Shown here piece by piece: positions 26,173-34,625 of a stretch of DNA of 64,000 bases (its first letter is position 1; every line of letters begins with the position of its first letter). The notes beneath the pieces are model-generated. The model was given only the letters and a program-made list of their open reading frames with translations, did no database searches and was not told the origin of the DNA. Where the stretch lies: assembly GCF_900110025.1 (NCBI RefSeq), contig NZ_FOCE01000001.1, positions 349,372 through 413,371 of the forward strand, written 5' to 3'. A program made the position numbers and the translations under genes. The stretch comes from Gemmobacter aquatilis (GTDB taxonomy: Bacteria; Pseudomonadota; Alphaproteobacteria; Rhodobacterales; Rhodobacteraceae).

Positions 26173-26544
26173 ATGTCCACCACAGCGCGTGACAGCACGA
26201 AAAGCAACATCTTCAAGTCGATGAAGGACATCGACCTGAGCAGCCGCGAGATCTCGCATGAATGCGGCGTCACCATGAATGACTCGGTCGAGGCCCGCGC
26301 CATCGCCGAATACATGGATCAGGATCCGAAGGTGACGGTGACCTACAACCCCGCCACCATCCGCATCGACGGCGAAGGCAAGCTGATCTTCAAGATGGAT
26401 GACATCAGCGAATATCTGGGCCGCGAGATGACCGCCGAGATCTTCGAGGTGAACACCTCCACCCACTATGGCCGGATGGTGCGGATCGACGACAACACCG
26501 TGATCCTGTTCGGCAACATGGACGAAGTGTTCGAATACATCTGA
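26173..26544 (+). CDS. prmD: Propane monooxygenase coupling (effector) protein
   Basis: A 123-residue MmoB/DmpM-family regulatory protein that docks on the hydroxylase and couples NADH use to substrate oxidation. Recognisable core: DSVEARAIAEYMDQDPKVTV, NPATIRIDGEGKLIF and FGNMDEVFEYI. The length is typical. It carries no cofactor. Start ATG 26173 is preceded by AAGGAACTCAG. Confidence 0.92.
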   Translation: MSTTARDSTKSNIFKSMKDIDLSSREISHECGVTMNDSVEARAIAEYMDQDPKVTVTYNPATIRIDGEGKLIFKMDDISEYLGREMTAEIFEVNTSTHYGRMVRIDDNTVILFGNMDEVFEYI

Positions 26545-26550
26545 CCGTCC

Positions 26551-26577
26551 GGCGGGCCGCACCCGGCGCGGCCCGCC
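26551..26577 (+). terminator. Hairpin separating prmABCD from accessory genes
   Basis: Ten-bp perfect stem GGCGGGCCGC / GCGGCCCGCC with a 7-base loop just after the prmD stop, followed by CTTCCGTCT. It probably lowers read-through or protects the upstream message, so the accessory genes would be expressed below the oxygenase. Confidence 0.5.
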
Positions 26578-26631
26578 CTTCCGTCTGAACCATCACGGGC
26601 AGGCATGGCCCGCGCGACAAGGGAGAGAGAG

Positions 26632-27654
26632 ATGTACAAGACCCCCGACGGCAAGGAAGTCTTCGTGCTGGATTGCCATACCCATTTCTGGGACGGCAGC
26701 CCGGCCAATCAGGCGAATGTGCATGGCAAGCAATTCGTGGAATGCTTCTATGCCTATCACACCAACCTCAGCCCCAAGGAAGAGCTGTGGGAGAAGTCGC
26801 GTTTCGAGAAGTATTCGGAGGATGACATCTACCGCGATCTGTTCGTGAACGGCCCCGATGACATGGCGATCATCCAGACCACCGTGCTGAAGGATTTCTA
26901 CAAGAACGGCTTCGGTTGCATCGAACGGTCCACCCAGATGGCCAAGCGGCATCCGGGGCGCTTCATCGTCAACGGATCCTTCGATCCGCGCGATGGGGAA
27001 AAGGCGTTGGAATACATCCACTACATGAAGGAAACCTACGACATTCAGGGGGTGAAGATGTACACCGCCGAATGGAACGGCGCGTCCAAGGGCTGGAAGC
27101 TGACCGACCCCGATGCCTATCGCTGCTTCGAGCTGTGCGAGAAGCTGGGCATCAAGAACATCCATGTCCACAAGGGTCCGACCATCATCCCGCTGTCGAA
27201 AGACGCTTTCAGCGTCGAGGATGTGGATGGCGCCGCGACCGATTTCCAGAACCTGAACTGGATCGTCGAACATTGCGGCCTGCCGCGTCTGGATGATTTC
27301 TGCTGGATCGCCACGCAGGAAACCAACGTCTATGGCGGGCTGGCCGTGGCGCTGCCCTTCATCCACACCCGCCCGCGCTACTTTGCCGAGGTGATTGCCG
27401 AACTGCTGTTCTGGATCGGGCCGGACAAGATCCTGTTCGGGTCGGATTATGCGATCTGGACGCCGAAATGGCTGGTCGAAAAGTTCTGGAACTTCCAGCT
27501 TCCCGAAGACATCGCGGCAGAGCGCGGCGTGCAGCTGACCGATGAGATCAAGGAAAAGATCCTCGGTCTGAACGCGGCGCGGCTTTACGGCATCGACGTG
27601 GCGGCCAAGCGCGCAGAGCTTGCGCAAAGCCCCGTCCGCATCGCAGCGGAGTAA
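26632..27654 (+). CDS. Amidohydrolase-family protein of the prm operon
   Basis: A 340-residue metal-dependent hydrolase of the amidohydrolase_2 type. The N-terminal metal motif LDCHTHFWDG gives His16 and His18; later LWIGPDKILFGSDYAIW carries the catalytic Asp. Members of this family accompany propane monooxygenases in Rhodococcus and Mycobacterium, where their role is unknown. Whether it acts on a propane-derived product or in enzyme maturation cannot be read from sequence. ATG 26632 was chosen because of the strong GGGAGAGAGAG before it. Confidence 0.85.
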   Translation: MYKTPDGKEVFVLDCHTHFWDGSPANQANVHGKQFVECFYAYHTNLSPKEELWEKSRFEKYSEDDIYRDLFVNGPDDMAIIQTTVLKDFYKNGFGCIERSTQMAKRHPGRFIVNGSFDPRDGEKALEYIHYMKETYDIQGVKMYTAEWNGASKGWKLTDPDAYRCFELCEKLGIKNIHVHKGPTIIPLSKDAFSVEDVDGAATDFQNLNWIVEHCGLPRLDDFCWIATQETNVYGGLAVALPFIHTRPRYFAEVIAELLFWIGPDKILFGSDYAIWTPKWLVEKFWNFQLPEDIAAERGVQLTDEIKEKILGLNAARLYGIDVAAKRAELAQSPVRIAAE

Positions 27655-27659
27655 GCGCC

Positions 27660-28463
27660 ATGGCCGTGCAAATTCGCGGCGCATTGGCACGGGACGTGTG
27701 GCGGCGGCTTTCCGCCGTCACCGACCCCGAGCTGGACGAGCCGATCACCGATATGGGCTTTGTCGAACGGCTGGACATTGTGGCCGGGTCCGAGGTGGAG
27801 ATCGACTTTCGCCTGCCGACCTATTGGTGTTCACCGAATTTCGCCTTTCTGATGGCCGACGGTATCCGCCGTGCCGCCCTGTCTTTGCCTTGGGTGCAAC
27901 GGGCAACGGTGCGGTTGCAGGACCACTGCTTTGCCGATCAGGTGAATGAAGGCGTGAACGGTGCACGCAATTTCGAGGCTGTGTTTGCCGATCTGACCGA
28001 TGGCAGCAACCTGAGCGAAGTGCGCGAGAAATTCCGCGAAAAGGCGTTTCAGCGGCGGCAGGAAGCGGTGCTTCTGGCGCTGAAGGCGGTGGGCATGACG
28101 CCCGCCCGCATCACCGCAATGACGTTGCAGGATTACGATACGCTGGGCCTGATCCGCGCGCCCGAAGCTGCCGCGCAAAAGCCGCGCTACCGCGAAATCC
28201 TGATCGAGGAAGGGCTTGCCTGCCTGCCCGAAGATCCGGTTTTTGTCACCTGGCAGGGCGAGCGCATCGTGGCCGAGGGGCTGGCCGATCATCTGGCGAG
28301 CCTGAGGTCGGTGCGCATCAACATGGAGTTCAATGGCGCGCTGTGCCGTGGGCTTCAGGCTTCACGCTATAAGGAGGTCGATCTCAGCTCGGGCGAGCCG
28401 GAACTGATCGACTTCATTCTGGGGCGGGTGCCGCCCGCCCCCCACCGCGCGCCGCAGGGCTGA
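27660..28463 (+). CDS. MIP18/DUF59-family Fe-S assembly-like protein with extra domain
   Basis: A 267-residue protein. The first 100 residues are a DUF59/MIP18 (PaaD, SufT) domain: VTDPELDEPITDMGFVERL and DFRLPTYWCSPNFAFLMADG, with the single conserved Cys57. About 160 further residues follow that I do not recognise. DUF59 proteins help deliver iron or iron-sulfur cofactors, so a role in loading the diiron centre or reductase cluster is a reasonable inference. It starts 5 bp after the amidohydrolase. Confidence 0.8.
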   Translation: MAVQIRGALARDVWRRLSAVTDPELDEPITDMGFVERLDIVAGSEVEIDFRLPTYWCSPNFAFLMADGIRRAALSLPWVQRATVRLQDHCFADQVNEGVNGARNFEAVFADLTDGSNLSEVREKFREKAFQRRQEAVLLALKAVGMTPARITAMTLQDYDTLGLIRAPEAAAQKPRYREILIEEGLACLPEDPVFVTWQGERIVAEGLADHLASLRSVRINMEFNGALCRGLQASRYKEVDLSSGEPELIDFILGRVPPAPHRAPQG

Positions 28464-28531
28464 GGCACGCGCGAAACCCACCATTACGACAAGAAGGCCG
28501 GGGCATCTGCCGCCGGTACAGGGAGGATACC

Positions 28532-30166
28532 ATGCCGAATATGCTTCTTCACAGCGCCGAAGCCCGCCGCGCCCTGGCGCGGGGCGTCGCCCGTCTGGCT
28601 GCTGCCGTCGAACCCACGCTGGGCCCCAAGGGCATGAATGCGATGATCGACCGGCCTGTGGGCACACCGCTTGTCACCCGCGACGGGGTGTCCATCGCCA
28701 CCGAGATCGAACTGCCCGACCGCTTTGAAAACATGGGTGCGCAGGTGGTGCGCGAAGTGTCGATGCAGACCAATGAGGTTGCAGGCGACGGCACCACCAC
28801 AGCGATCGTGCTGGCCAATGCGATGATCCAGCAGGGGGTCGTGCAGGCCGAACGCGGCGCACGGGCGGTGGATCTGTGTCGCGGCATCGAACTGGCGGTC
28901 GAAGCGGTGGTGACTGCGCTGAAGGCCAGCGCCGTGCCCGCTGCGGGCAATCCGCGCATCTTGGCCGCCGTGGCCAATATCGCCGCCACCGATCCGCGGC
29001 TGGGCGCCATTGTCGCCGAGGCGCATGAGCGGGTGGGCAAGGACGGCATCATCGCGGCGGAGTTTTCCGTCACGGTCGAAACGCATCTGGAAGTGGTCGA
29101 AGGCATGTCCTTCGAGCGGGGTTATCTGTCGCATCACATGGTCACCCATCAGGACGAGATGGAGGTGCATCTGGAGCGCCCTCTGATCCTGCTGACCGAC
29201 CAGAAGATCCTGCACCCCTCGGCGCTGGATACCGCGCGGGGTATCGCAGATGCCGAAGGCCGCCCGCTGCTGATCGTCGCTGAAGAGGTTGCACCCGAAG
29301 TGGTGGTGACCCTGCTGGAAGCGGCCCCGCCCGGCAAATACCTGATCGTGCATCCGCCGGAATATGGCCATTGGCGCAAGGCGCAGATGGATGATCTGGC
29401 GATCCTGACGGGGGGCGAGGTGCTGGCCCGCGATCTGGGCCGCAAGCTGGAAAACGTGACGCGCGCACAGCTTGGCGCGGCGCGGCAGGTGCGGTCTTCG
29501 GCCAACCAGACCACTGTCATCAAGGGCGAGGGCGATCCGGGGGCCATTTCTGCCCGGCGCGCGCAGGTGCAGCGCCAATACGACATCGCCCCGCCGAATA
29601 TCGAACAGGACAAGCTGCGCGAGCGTCTGGCCAAGCTTTCGGGCGGCACGGCGGTGATCCATGCCGGCGGCCTGACCCCGGTTGAACAGAAGCGCAAAAT
29701 CCAGTTGATCGAGGATTCGCTGCACGCGATCCGTGCCGCAGTCGAGGAAGGCGTGGTGCCCGGCGGTGGTTCGGCGCTGGCCCATGTGGTGCCGCTGCTT
29801 GGCCCGCTGTCGGCGGGGCTGACCGGCGATGTGGCGGCTGGGGTTGAACTCGTCCGTTCGGTGCTGACGCGCCCCTTGGCGCGGATAGCGATCAACGCGG
29901 GCTGCGACCCGAATTCGGTCATCGCCGAGGTGATCCGCTCGGGCGAGGGTCATGGCTTTGATGCCGCGACGGGCACCTTCTGCAACATGATCGAGGCGGG
30001 GATCGTCGATCCCGTGCGGGTCACCTGTTCGGCGCTGGCCAATGCGGCCTCGGTCGCGGCGCTGATCCTGACCACCGAAACGCTGATCGGCCATAGCGAG
30101 GAATATGTCGATCCGACGGCCGGTGCCGCCCTTGGCGGCGGGGCCGAACGGCTGGGCCGCCCCTGA
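28532..30166 (+). CDS. Divergent GroEL-like chaperonin dedicated to the monooxygenase
   Basis: A 544-residue HSP60. ATP-binding signatures are intact: PTLGPKG at 28-34 and NEVAGDGTTT at 81-90 with catalytic Asp86. However, the N-terminus (MPNMLLHSAEARRALARG) and C-terminus (no GGM repeat tail, ends GGGAERLGRP) differ from housekeeping GroEL, and no groES is adjacent. It corresponds in position to MimG of mycobacterial propane monooxygenase and MmoG of sMMO operons, which help fold the hydroxylase and may assist the activator. Start ATG 28532 has GGGAGGATACC upstream. Confidence 0.93.
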   Translation: MPNMLLHSAEARRALARGVARLAAAVEPTLGPKGMNAMIDRPVGTPLVTRDGVSIATEIELPDRFENMGAQVVREVSMQTNEVAGDGTTTAIVLANAMIQQGVVQAERGARAVDLCRGIELAVEAVVTALKASAVPAAGNPRILAAVANIAATDPRLGAIVAEAHERVGKDGIIAAEFSVTVETHLEVVEGMSFERGYLSHHMVTHQDEMEVHLERPLILLTDQKILHPSALDTARGIADAEGRPLLIVAEEVAPEVVVTLLEAAPPGKYLIVHPPEYGHWRKAQMDDLAILTGGEVLARDLGRKLENVTRAQLGAARQVRSSANQTTVIKGEGDPGAISARRAQVQRQYDIAPPNIEQDKLRERLAKLSGGTAVIHAGGLTPVEQKRKIQLIEDSLHAIRAAVEEGVVPGGGSALAHVVPLLGPLSAGLTGDVAAGVELVRSVLTRPLARIAINAGCDPNSVIAEVIRSGEGHGFDAATGTFCNMIEAGIVDPVRVTCSALANAASVAALILTTETLIGHSEEYVDPTAGAALGGGAERLGRP

Positions 30167-30170
30167 CCAG

Positions 30171-30194
30171 CGGGGGCCGACAGGCGGCCCCCTT
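30171..30194 (+). terminator. Hairpin after the chaperonin gene
   Basis: Seven-bp stem GGGGGCC / GGCCCCC with a 7-base loop and TTT, in the chaperonin-ADH gap. It is probably a partial terminator or processing site inside the operon. Confidence 0.4.
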
Positions 30195-30232
30195 TCCCAT
30201 CGCAATCTCCGCCAACAACAAAGGAGTGCCCC

Positions 30233-31276
30233 ATGAAGGCCGCGAGACTTTACGAATACGATCCCGCCATGAACGTGAAACTGCGGATCGAGGATATTCC
30301 ATCCCCCACCATCACCAAACCGGACGAGGTGATCGTCAAGGTCGGCGCTGCGGGTCTGTGCCGCACCGATCTGCATATCATCGAAGGTGTGTGGCAGGGC
30401 ATCATGGACCCGCATGGCGCGCTGCTGCCCTATGTCATGGGACACGAAAACGCGGGCTGGGTGGAGGATGTGGGCAGCGCTGTGACCTCGGTCAAGCCTG
30501 GCGATGCGGTGATCTGCCACCCGCTGCGCACCTGCGGCATCTGCCTGAACTGCCACCACGGCCATGACATGCATTGCGAGCACAGCCAGTTCCCCGGCCT
30601 TGGCCTGAATGGTGGCTTTGCCGAATATTTCCTGACCAACGAACGCTCGCTGATCAAGCTGAACACCAATATCGCGCCGCTGGATGTGGCCCCGATGGCG
30701 GATGCCGGGATCACCGCCTATCGCGCCGCCAAACGAGCGGCCAAGATGCTGCCCCCCGGCAGCTATTGCGCGGTGCTGGGGGTCGGCGGGTTGGGCCACA
30801 TCGCGCTGCAGGTGCTGCGCGAAATGTCGGGCTGCCGCACCATCGCCATTGACCGCGAGCCGGGTGCGCGGCTGCTGGCCAAACAGCTGGGCGCCGATTT
30901 CGTGCTGGATGGCGGGCCTGACCTGATCGAAGAGTTGAAGTCGATCACCGGCGGCGGCGCCCATGTCGTCATCGACTTTGTGGGCGAGTTGGGGGTGGAA
31001 AACATCTGCTGGCGCCTGCTGCGCAAGGGTGGTGAGGTGATCGTGGTCGGCTATGGTGGCACGATTCAGGTGCCGACGCTGGATCTGGTGGCGAACGAGA
31101 TCAAGATCGGCGGCAGCCTGGTGGGCGACTACACCGAATTGGTTGAACTGATGGAACTGAATGCCGACGGCAAGGTGACGATGCACTACACCCAGTACAA
31201 GCTGGACGACATCAACACCGCCATCGACGATTTCAAGAACCGCCGCTTCACCGGGCGCGGTGTGATCGTGCCATAA
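30233..31276 (+). CDS. Zinc-dependent alcohol dehydrogenase of the prm operon
   Basis: A 347-residue medium-chain dehydrogenase. Catalytic zinc ligands are Cys43 (CRTDLH), His71-Glu72 (GHE) and Asp157 (MADAGITAY). The structural zinc is held by Cys101, 104, 107 and 115 (CGICLNCHHGHDMHC). The nucleotide fold is LGVGGLGHIALQVL, with Asp in IDRE favouring NAD. It probably oxidises propanol made by the monooxygenase; 1- versus 2-propanol cannot be decided. Last gene of the operon, followed by a terminator. Confidence 0.93.
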   Translation: MKAARLYEYDPAMNVKLRIEDIPSPTITKPDEVIVKVGAAGLCRTDLHIIEGVWQGIMDPHGALLPYVMGHENAGWVEDVGSAVTSVKPGDAVICHPLRTCGICLNCHHGHDMHCEHSQFPGLGLNGGFAEYFLTNERSLIKLNTNIAPLDVAPMADAGITAYRAAKRAAKMLPPGSYCAVLGVGGLGHIALQVLREMSGCRTIAIDREPGARLLAKQLGADFVLDGGPDLIEELKSITGGGAHVVIDFVGELGVENICWRLLRKGGEVIVVGYGGTIQVPTLDLVANEIKIGGSLVGDYTELVELMELNADGKVTMHYTQYKLDDINTAIDDFKNRRFTGRGVIVP

Positions 31277-31304
31277 CAGCCGCGATCCTGATCAGCTCAC
31301 AACC

Positions 31305-31335
31305 GCCCCCCGGCTGATCCGGGGGGCTGTTTCTG
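31305..31335 (+). terminator. Terminator of the prm operon
   Basis: Nine-bp stem GCCCCCCGG / CCGGGGGGC with loop CTGAT, then TGTTTCTGT. It lies between the convergent ADH and activator genes. Confidence 0.8.
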
Positions 31336-31354
31336 TCTGCCCACAGGCTTGCGC

Positions 31355-33367
31355 CTATTCATACACGCGGCGGATGCCGTACAGCTTCAGCTTGCGATAC
31401 AGTGTCGGCCGCGAAATGCCGAGCGCGGCTGCAACGCGGGTCATGTTGCCACCTTCGCTGGCCAGTGCCCGTTTGATCGCCTGACATTCCATATCGGTCA
31501 GGCTGACCGGATCGGCCTCGGCCATCTGGGCGCTGGGCGTCGGTTCGGGCTGGGCGCGCATCGGTGCGGACAGATCATCACGTGTCACGCGCCCATCCGT
31601 CACCATCAGATGCAACCGTTCAAACAGGTTACGGAGTTCGCGCACATTGCCGGGCCAGCGATAGGCCATCAGGCAATCCATCGCGGCCGCATCCAGGACC
31701 AAAGGCTCGCGGCGCAGTCGCGTTGCAACGCGCTGGTTGTAGTGATCGGCCAACAGGGGAATATCGCAGATCCGCTCGCGCAGCGGCGGCACTTCAATCG
31801 TCACCGTGCCGATGCGATAGAACAGATCGCGACGAAAGCGCCCGGTCTCCACCTCACAGCCCAGATCGCGGTTGGTCATGGCGACGAGTTGCACATCGAC
31901 AGGCCGCCTGCGCGAACAGCCGACGCGGTAGATCGCCCGCTGTTCCAGAACGCGCAGCAGATAAGGCTGCAGATCCAGCGGCATTTCCCCGATCTCGTCC
32001 AGGCACAGCACGCCGCCATCCGCCAGTTCAAACTTGCCCGGCTTGCCCTCGCGCGAGGCGCCGGTAAAGGCCCCGGCGATATGGCCGAACAATTCTGACC
32101 CGAACAGATCGGCGGAAATTGCGCCGCAATTCACCGTTACGAAAGGCGAACCCGGTTTGCGCCCGGCCTCGGCGTGGACAAGCCGCGCGAACAGCTCTTT
32201 CCCGACCCCGGTTTCCCCCTGAATCAGCACGGGCGCGCCTGCCGCCGCCGCACGCCGGGCCAGCGCCATCGCCTCCAGAAACTTCGGTGCATTGCCGATC
32301 ATCAGGAGGGCTTCTTCTCCGGTACCGGCGCGGGGTTCGATCCGCGCCGGGGTTGGGGGCGTCGTGGCTGCGACATGTGTCTTGCCCGGCAGAGTCAGCA
32401 CGGCGCCGCTGAACCGACCGTCCAGCAACAGCCGGTTCACGCCGGTTGGCCGCATATGCGGCGGCATTGCCTTGAGGATGTCGCCATCGCTCATCTTGTC
32501 CGACAGGGTCAGCAACTGTCGCCCGATCTGGAAATCGCAGGCGCTGCGCGCCGCCGGGGCGGGGCGGTGGTACATGACCCGGCCAATCCGGTCGAGGATG
32601 ATGACACTGTCATTCTTCATGCGGGCGCTGTCAGTATCCAGAAAGGCCTCCAGCAGGCGACCTCGTTCCACCTCATGCCGCTCTGCCAGTGCGATCTCGA
32701 TCTCGCGCGCCACGGCGGCAGCGAGGGCAAGGTTGTGTGGCCTGAAAATTCCGGGCGGGCCGGACAGATCCACCGCGCCCAGAACCCGCTGATCCACCGG
32801 ATCGCGGATCGGTGCAGCCGCACATGTCCAGGCTTTAATTCCCTGACAGAAATGCTCTGACGCGTGCACAACGACTGGCTGGGCCGAACGTAGCGCCGTG
32901 CCGATGCCATTGGTGCCGATCGCTGCCTCATCCCAGGTGCCGCCCTGAATCAGGTGAATGGCCTCTGCGGCATCCCGCGTCCGGCAGTCGCCGATCTGGT
33001 CGAGGATAAGGCCATTGGCATCCGTCAGGATCAGCAGGGCATCGGCATCCACCAAAAGTGGGCCGATCTTGGAAAACGGCATATGCGATGCCGCACGCAA
33101 CGCGGCGCTGTCCTGCCGGGCCTGGGCGAGCCGTTCTTCGGTGATGTCGAGCGGGGCGAAATCCGCAAGCGCGTCGATCCCCAGCTCCAGACTGCGGCTC
33201 CAGGATTCGAGAATCTCGTGACGAATACCCGACGAGCGGGTGCGTTCCAGATCACGATAGGTGAGCAGATCCTCCCATGCACGCATGGTTGTGCGCTGGT
33301 CGAACCAAGTGTCTGGCAGGCCGACCGGCGCGCAATACTCTGAGATCGTTTCTGTCATCCGAGGCAT
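31355..33367 (-). CDS. Sigma-54-dependent activator, AcoR/MimR type
   Basis: A 670-residue enhancer-binding protein. The N-terminus is an AcoR-type GAF sensor (AAIGTNGIGTALRSAQPVVV, EHFCQGIKAWTCAAAPI, about residues 60-230). The AAA+ domain has Walker A GETGVGKE at 384-391, an intact sigma-54 contact loop GAFTGA at 432-437 and Walker B VLCLDEIGE at 453-461. It ends in a Fis-type helix-turn-helix (MTRVAAALGISRPTLYRKL). Convergent with the prm operon and of the same class as MimR, which activates mycobacterial mimABCD, so it most likely controls the promoter at 21935. ATG 33358 is an alternative start. Confidence 0.93.
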   Translation of the reverse strand: MPRMTETISEYCAPVGLPDTWFDQRTTMRAWEDLLTYRDLERTRSSGIRHEILESWSRSLELGIDALADFAPLDITEERLAQARQDSAALRAASHMPFSKIGPLLVDADALLILTDANGLILDQIGDCRTRDAAEAIHLIQGGTWDEAAIGTNGIGTALRSAQPVVVHASEHFCQGIKAWTCAAAPIRDPVDQRVLGAVDLSGPPGIFRPHNLALAAAVAREIEIALAERHEVERGRLLEAFLDTDSARMKNDSVIILDRIGRVMYHRPAPAARSACDFQIGRQLLTLSDKMSDGDILKAMPPHMRPTGVNRLLLDGRFSGAVLTLPGKTHVAATTPPTPARIEPRAGTGEEALLMIGNAPKFLEAMALARRAAAAGAPVLIQGETGVGKELFARLVHAEAGRKPGSPFVTVNCGAISADLFGSELFGHIAGAFTGASREGKPGKFELADGGVLCLDEIGEMPLDLQPYLLRVLEQRAIYRVGCSRRRPVDVQLVAMTNRDLGCEVETGRFRRDLFYRIGTVTIEVPPLRERICDIPLLADHYNQRVATRLRREPLVLDAAAMDCLMAYRWPGNVRELRNLFERLHLMVTDGRVTRDDLSAPMRAQPEPTPSAQMAEADPVSLTDMECQAIKRALASEGGNMTRVAAALGISRPTLYRKLKLYGIRRVYE

Positions 33368-33487
33368 CTATTCTGGCTTTCGGGCCCCAGGCCCAGGCTG
33401 AAGTTTGATGTGCAACCGAAGATTGTCACGGTACCGATGCCTAGCCTACGCCCAAGCAGGTGCCGCGTGAAAGCCTGCGGGTGCCCT

Positions 33488-33979
33488 TCAGGCGTATCCC
33501 AGACGTTCGGCGATTTCTTCGGCCAGCAGGGACTCCGGGCAGGCCTTGTCGATGATCTGGCCATCCAACTCCGCCAAGGGTGCAAGAACATCGTCAGGCA
33601 GCGCCGAAATGAAGCCGTTTTCCTTGGTGGCCAAGGCAAAATACCGCGTTTGTGCCTCGTGGCGGATCATGCCCAGCAGGTGCAACTGGCGGCCTGAATC
33701 CCCATCATAGGCCACAACGCGGTCATTCAGGCTGATCTTGATCTGCGGTTTGCCGCCCTCAGCGCGGCGCCGGTCGCCGGGGGCAAGATCATGGATCAGG
33801 CGACCGGACAGGGGCGGCGGGGCTGCGGCGGCCCGTTTGGCAGCTATTCCGGCGCTGTATCCCCCCTGAGTCAGCCGGTCCGCCAGATGGGTGATGGTGG
33901 CGCGGTTGTTTTCGATCAGCCGTTTCGCCGCAGCATCTTCGCGGCGCGGACCATCTTTTCTTGAAATGATATCGACCAT
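33488..33979 (-). CDS. Unrecognised 163-residue protein
   Basis: A soluble protein starting MVDIISRKDGPRREDAAAKRL. The N-terminal third is basic and helical; the C-terminal part (IKISLNDRVVAYDGDSGRQ, ATKENGFISALPDDVLAPL) is beta-rich with an acidic tail. ATG 33979 was chosen because GGGGAGG lies 6 bases upstream; ATG 33985 is too close to that site. It lies between the activator and a ribbon-helix-helix gene on the same strand. Family not recognised. Confidence 0.65.
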   Translation of the reverse strand: MVDIISRKDGPRREDAAAKRLIENNRATITHLADRLTQGGYSAGIAAKRAAAAPPPLSGRLIHDLAPGDRRRAEGGKPQIKISLNDRVVAYDGDSGRQLHLLGMIRHEAQTRYFALATKENGFISALPDDVLAPLAELDGQIIDKACPESLLAEEIAERLGYA

Positions 33980-34218
33980 AGTCATCCTCCCCGATGTCCT
34001 GATGTCGTTTCCGGGCTGTCTGCTGCGCCCTTTTGAAGTGCCTCTTCCGATCCTCCCCGATCAGTTGGGCAAATAGCAGTCTCTTTTCCTCCGATTCACA
34101 AGGTGTGCAGGACACAGGTGAACGCGCTTCAAACACCAACCGTCACACTGGCACAACGCCCCATGGCATCTTGATTCGATCCCGAAGACTATAGCCGGAC
34201 TTCGGATCCCGGGTGGTA

Positions 34219-34506
34219 TCACTTTACTACCTGTTGCGGGATTTGCCCAAGCAGGCTTTGACTGCGCAGGCAGGTACATCTTAAAAGCGAAGTAAAGTTG
34301 TTCACCTCTCCCCTGAGTTCCAGAATTTCGGTTTGCAGCTCTGAAAGAAGCTGTGGTGTGGTGTAGCCTTGGTGGAGGGCCATGGCATCAAGAATATCCC
34401 AGAAGGCCCGCTCCAGCCGGATCGACGTGCTTTGACCGTTCATCCGGATCGAGCGGGTCTGGCGTTCGTGGCAGGACGGGTCGTCGCTGGCAAGGATGCG
34501 GCACAT
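34219..34506 (-). CDS. Ribbon-helix-helix-like protein
   Basis: A 95-residue protein. Residues about 16-75 (RSIRMNGQSTSIRLERAFWD and following ILDAMALHQGYTTPQLLSEL) look like the RHH_4 domain: a basic strand followed by two helices, as in small DNA-binding regulators. It starts with ATG at 34506 and is preceded, about 70 bp upstream, by a striking 30-bp inverted repeat (34576-34605) that could be its operator or promoter. Confidence 0.7.
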   Translation of the reverse strand: MCRILASDDPSCHERQTRSIRMNGQSTSIRLERAFWDILDAMALHQGYTTPQLLSELQTEILELRGEVNNFTSLLRCTCLRSQSLLGQIPQQVVK

Positions 34507-34575
34507 CCGCTGGCCCCTTTCACGCTATGAAAGTCACCTCATTATAGGTCAATCCAAACGCCTGTCACCGACAGA

Positions 34576-34605
34576 GTGCCCTTGGCACGCCACGTGCAAG
34601 GGCAC
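34576..34605. promoter_or_regulatory. 30-bp inverted repeat that also reads as a sigma-54 promoter
   Basis: The arms GTGCCCTTGGCACG and CGTGCAAGGGCAC pair over 13 bp with a single extra G, around a CCA centre. On the plus strand it contains TGGCACG-CCAC-GTGCA, a near-perfect -24/-12 element with GG-N10-GC spacing (34584-34597). On the minus strand a weaker TGGCGTG-N-GGGCA also has the right spacing and would point to the RHH gene. Confidence 0.5.
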
Positions 34606-34625
34606 TGAACCGGCTTGCGGATCGT

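Noticed and set aside
28484..31186. 900-codon minus-strand open frame through GroEL and ADH
   Set aside because: Antisense shadow caused by strong GC3 bias; it crosses two clear genes and is rich in His/Gln/Arg without any domain.
33989..34218. Possible gene or promoter in the gap between the 163-residue gene and the RHH gene
   Set aside because: No frame with a ribosome site and no clear -24/-12 or -35/-10 pair; left as plain intergenic DNA.
34061..34279. 72-codon minus frame
   Set aside because: Cys/Trp-rich random composition and overlaps the end of the RHH gene.
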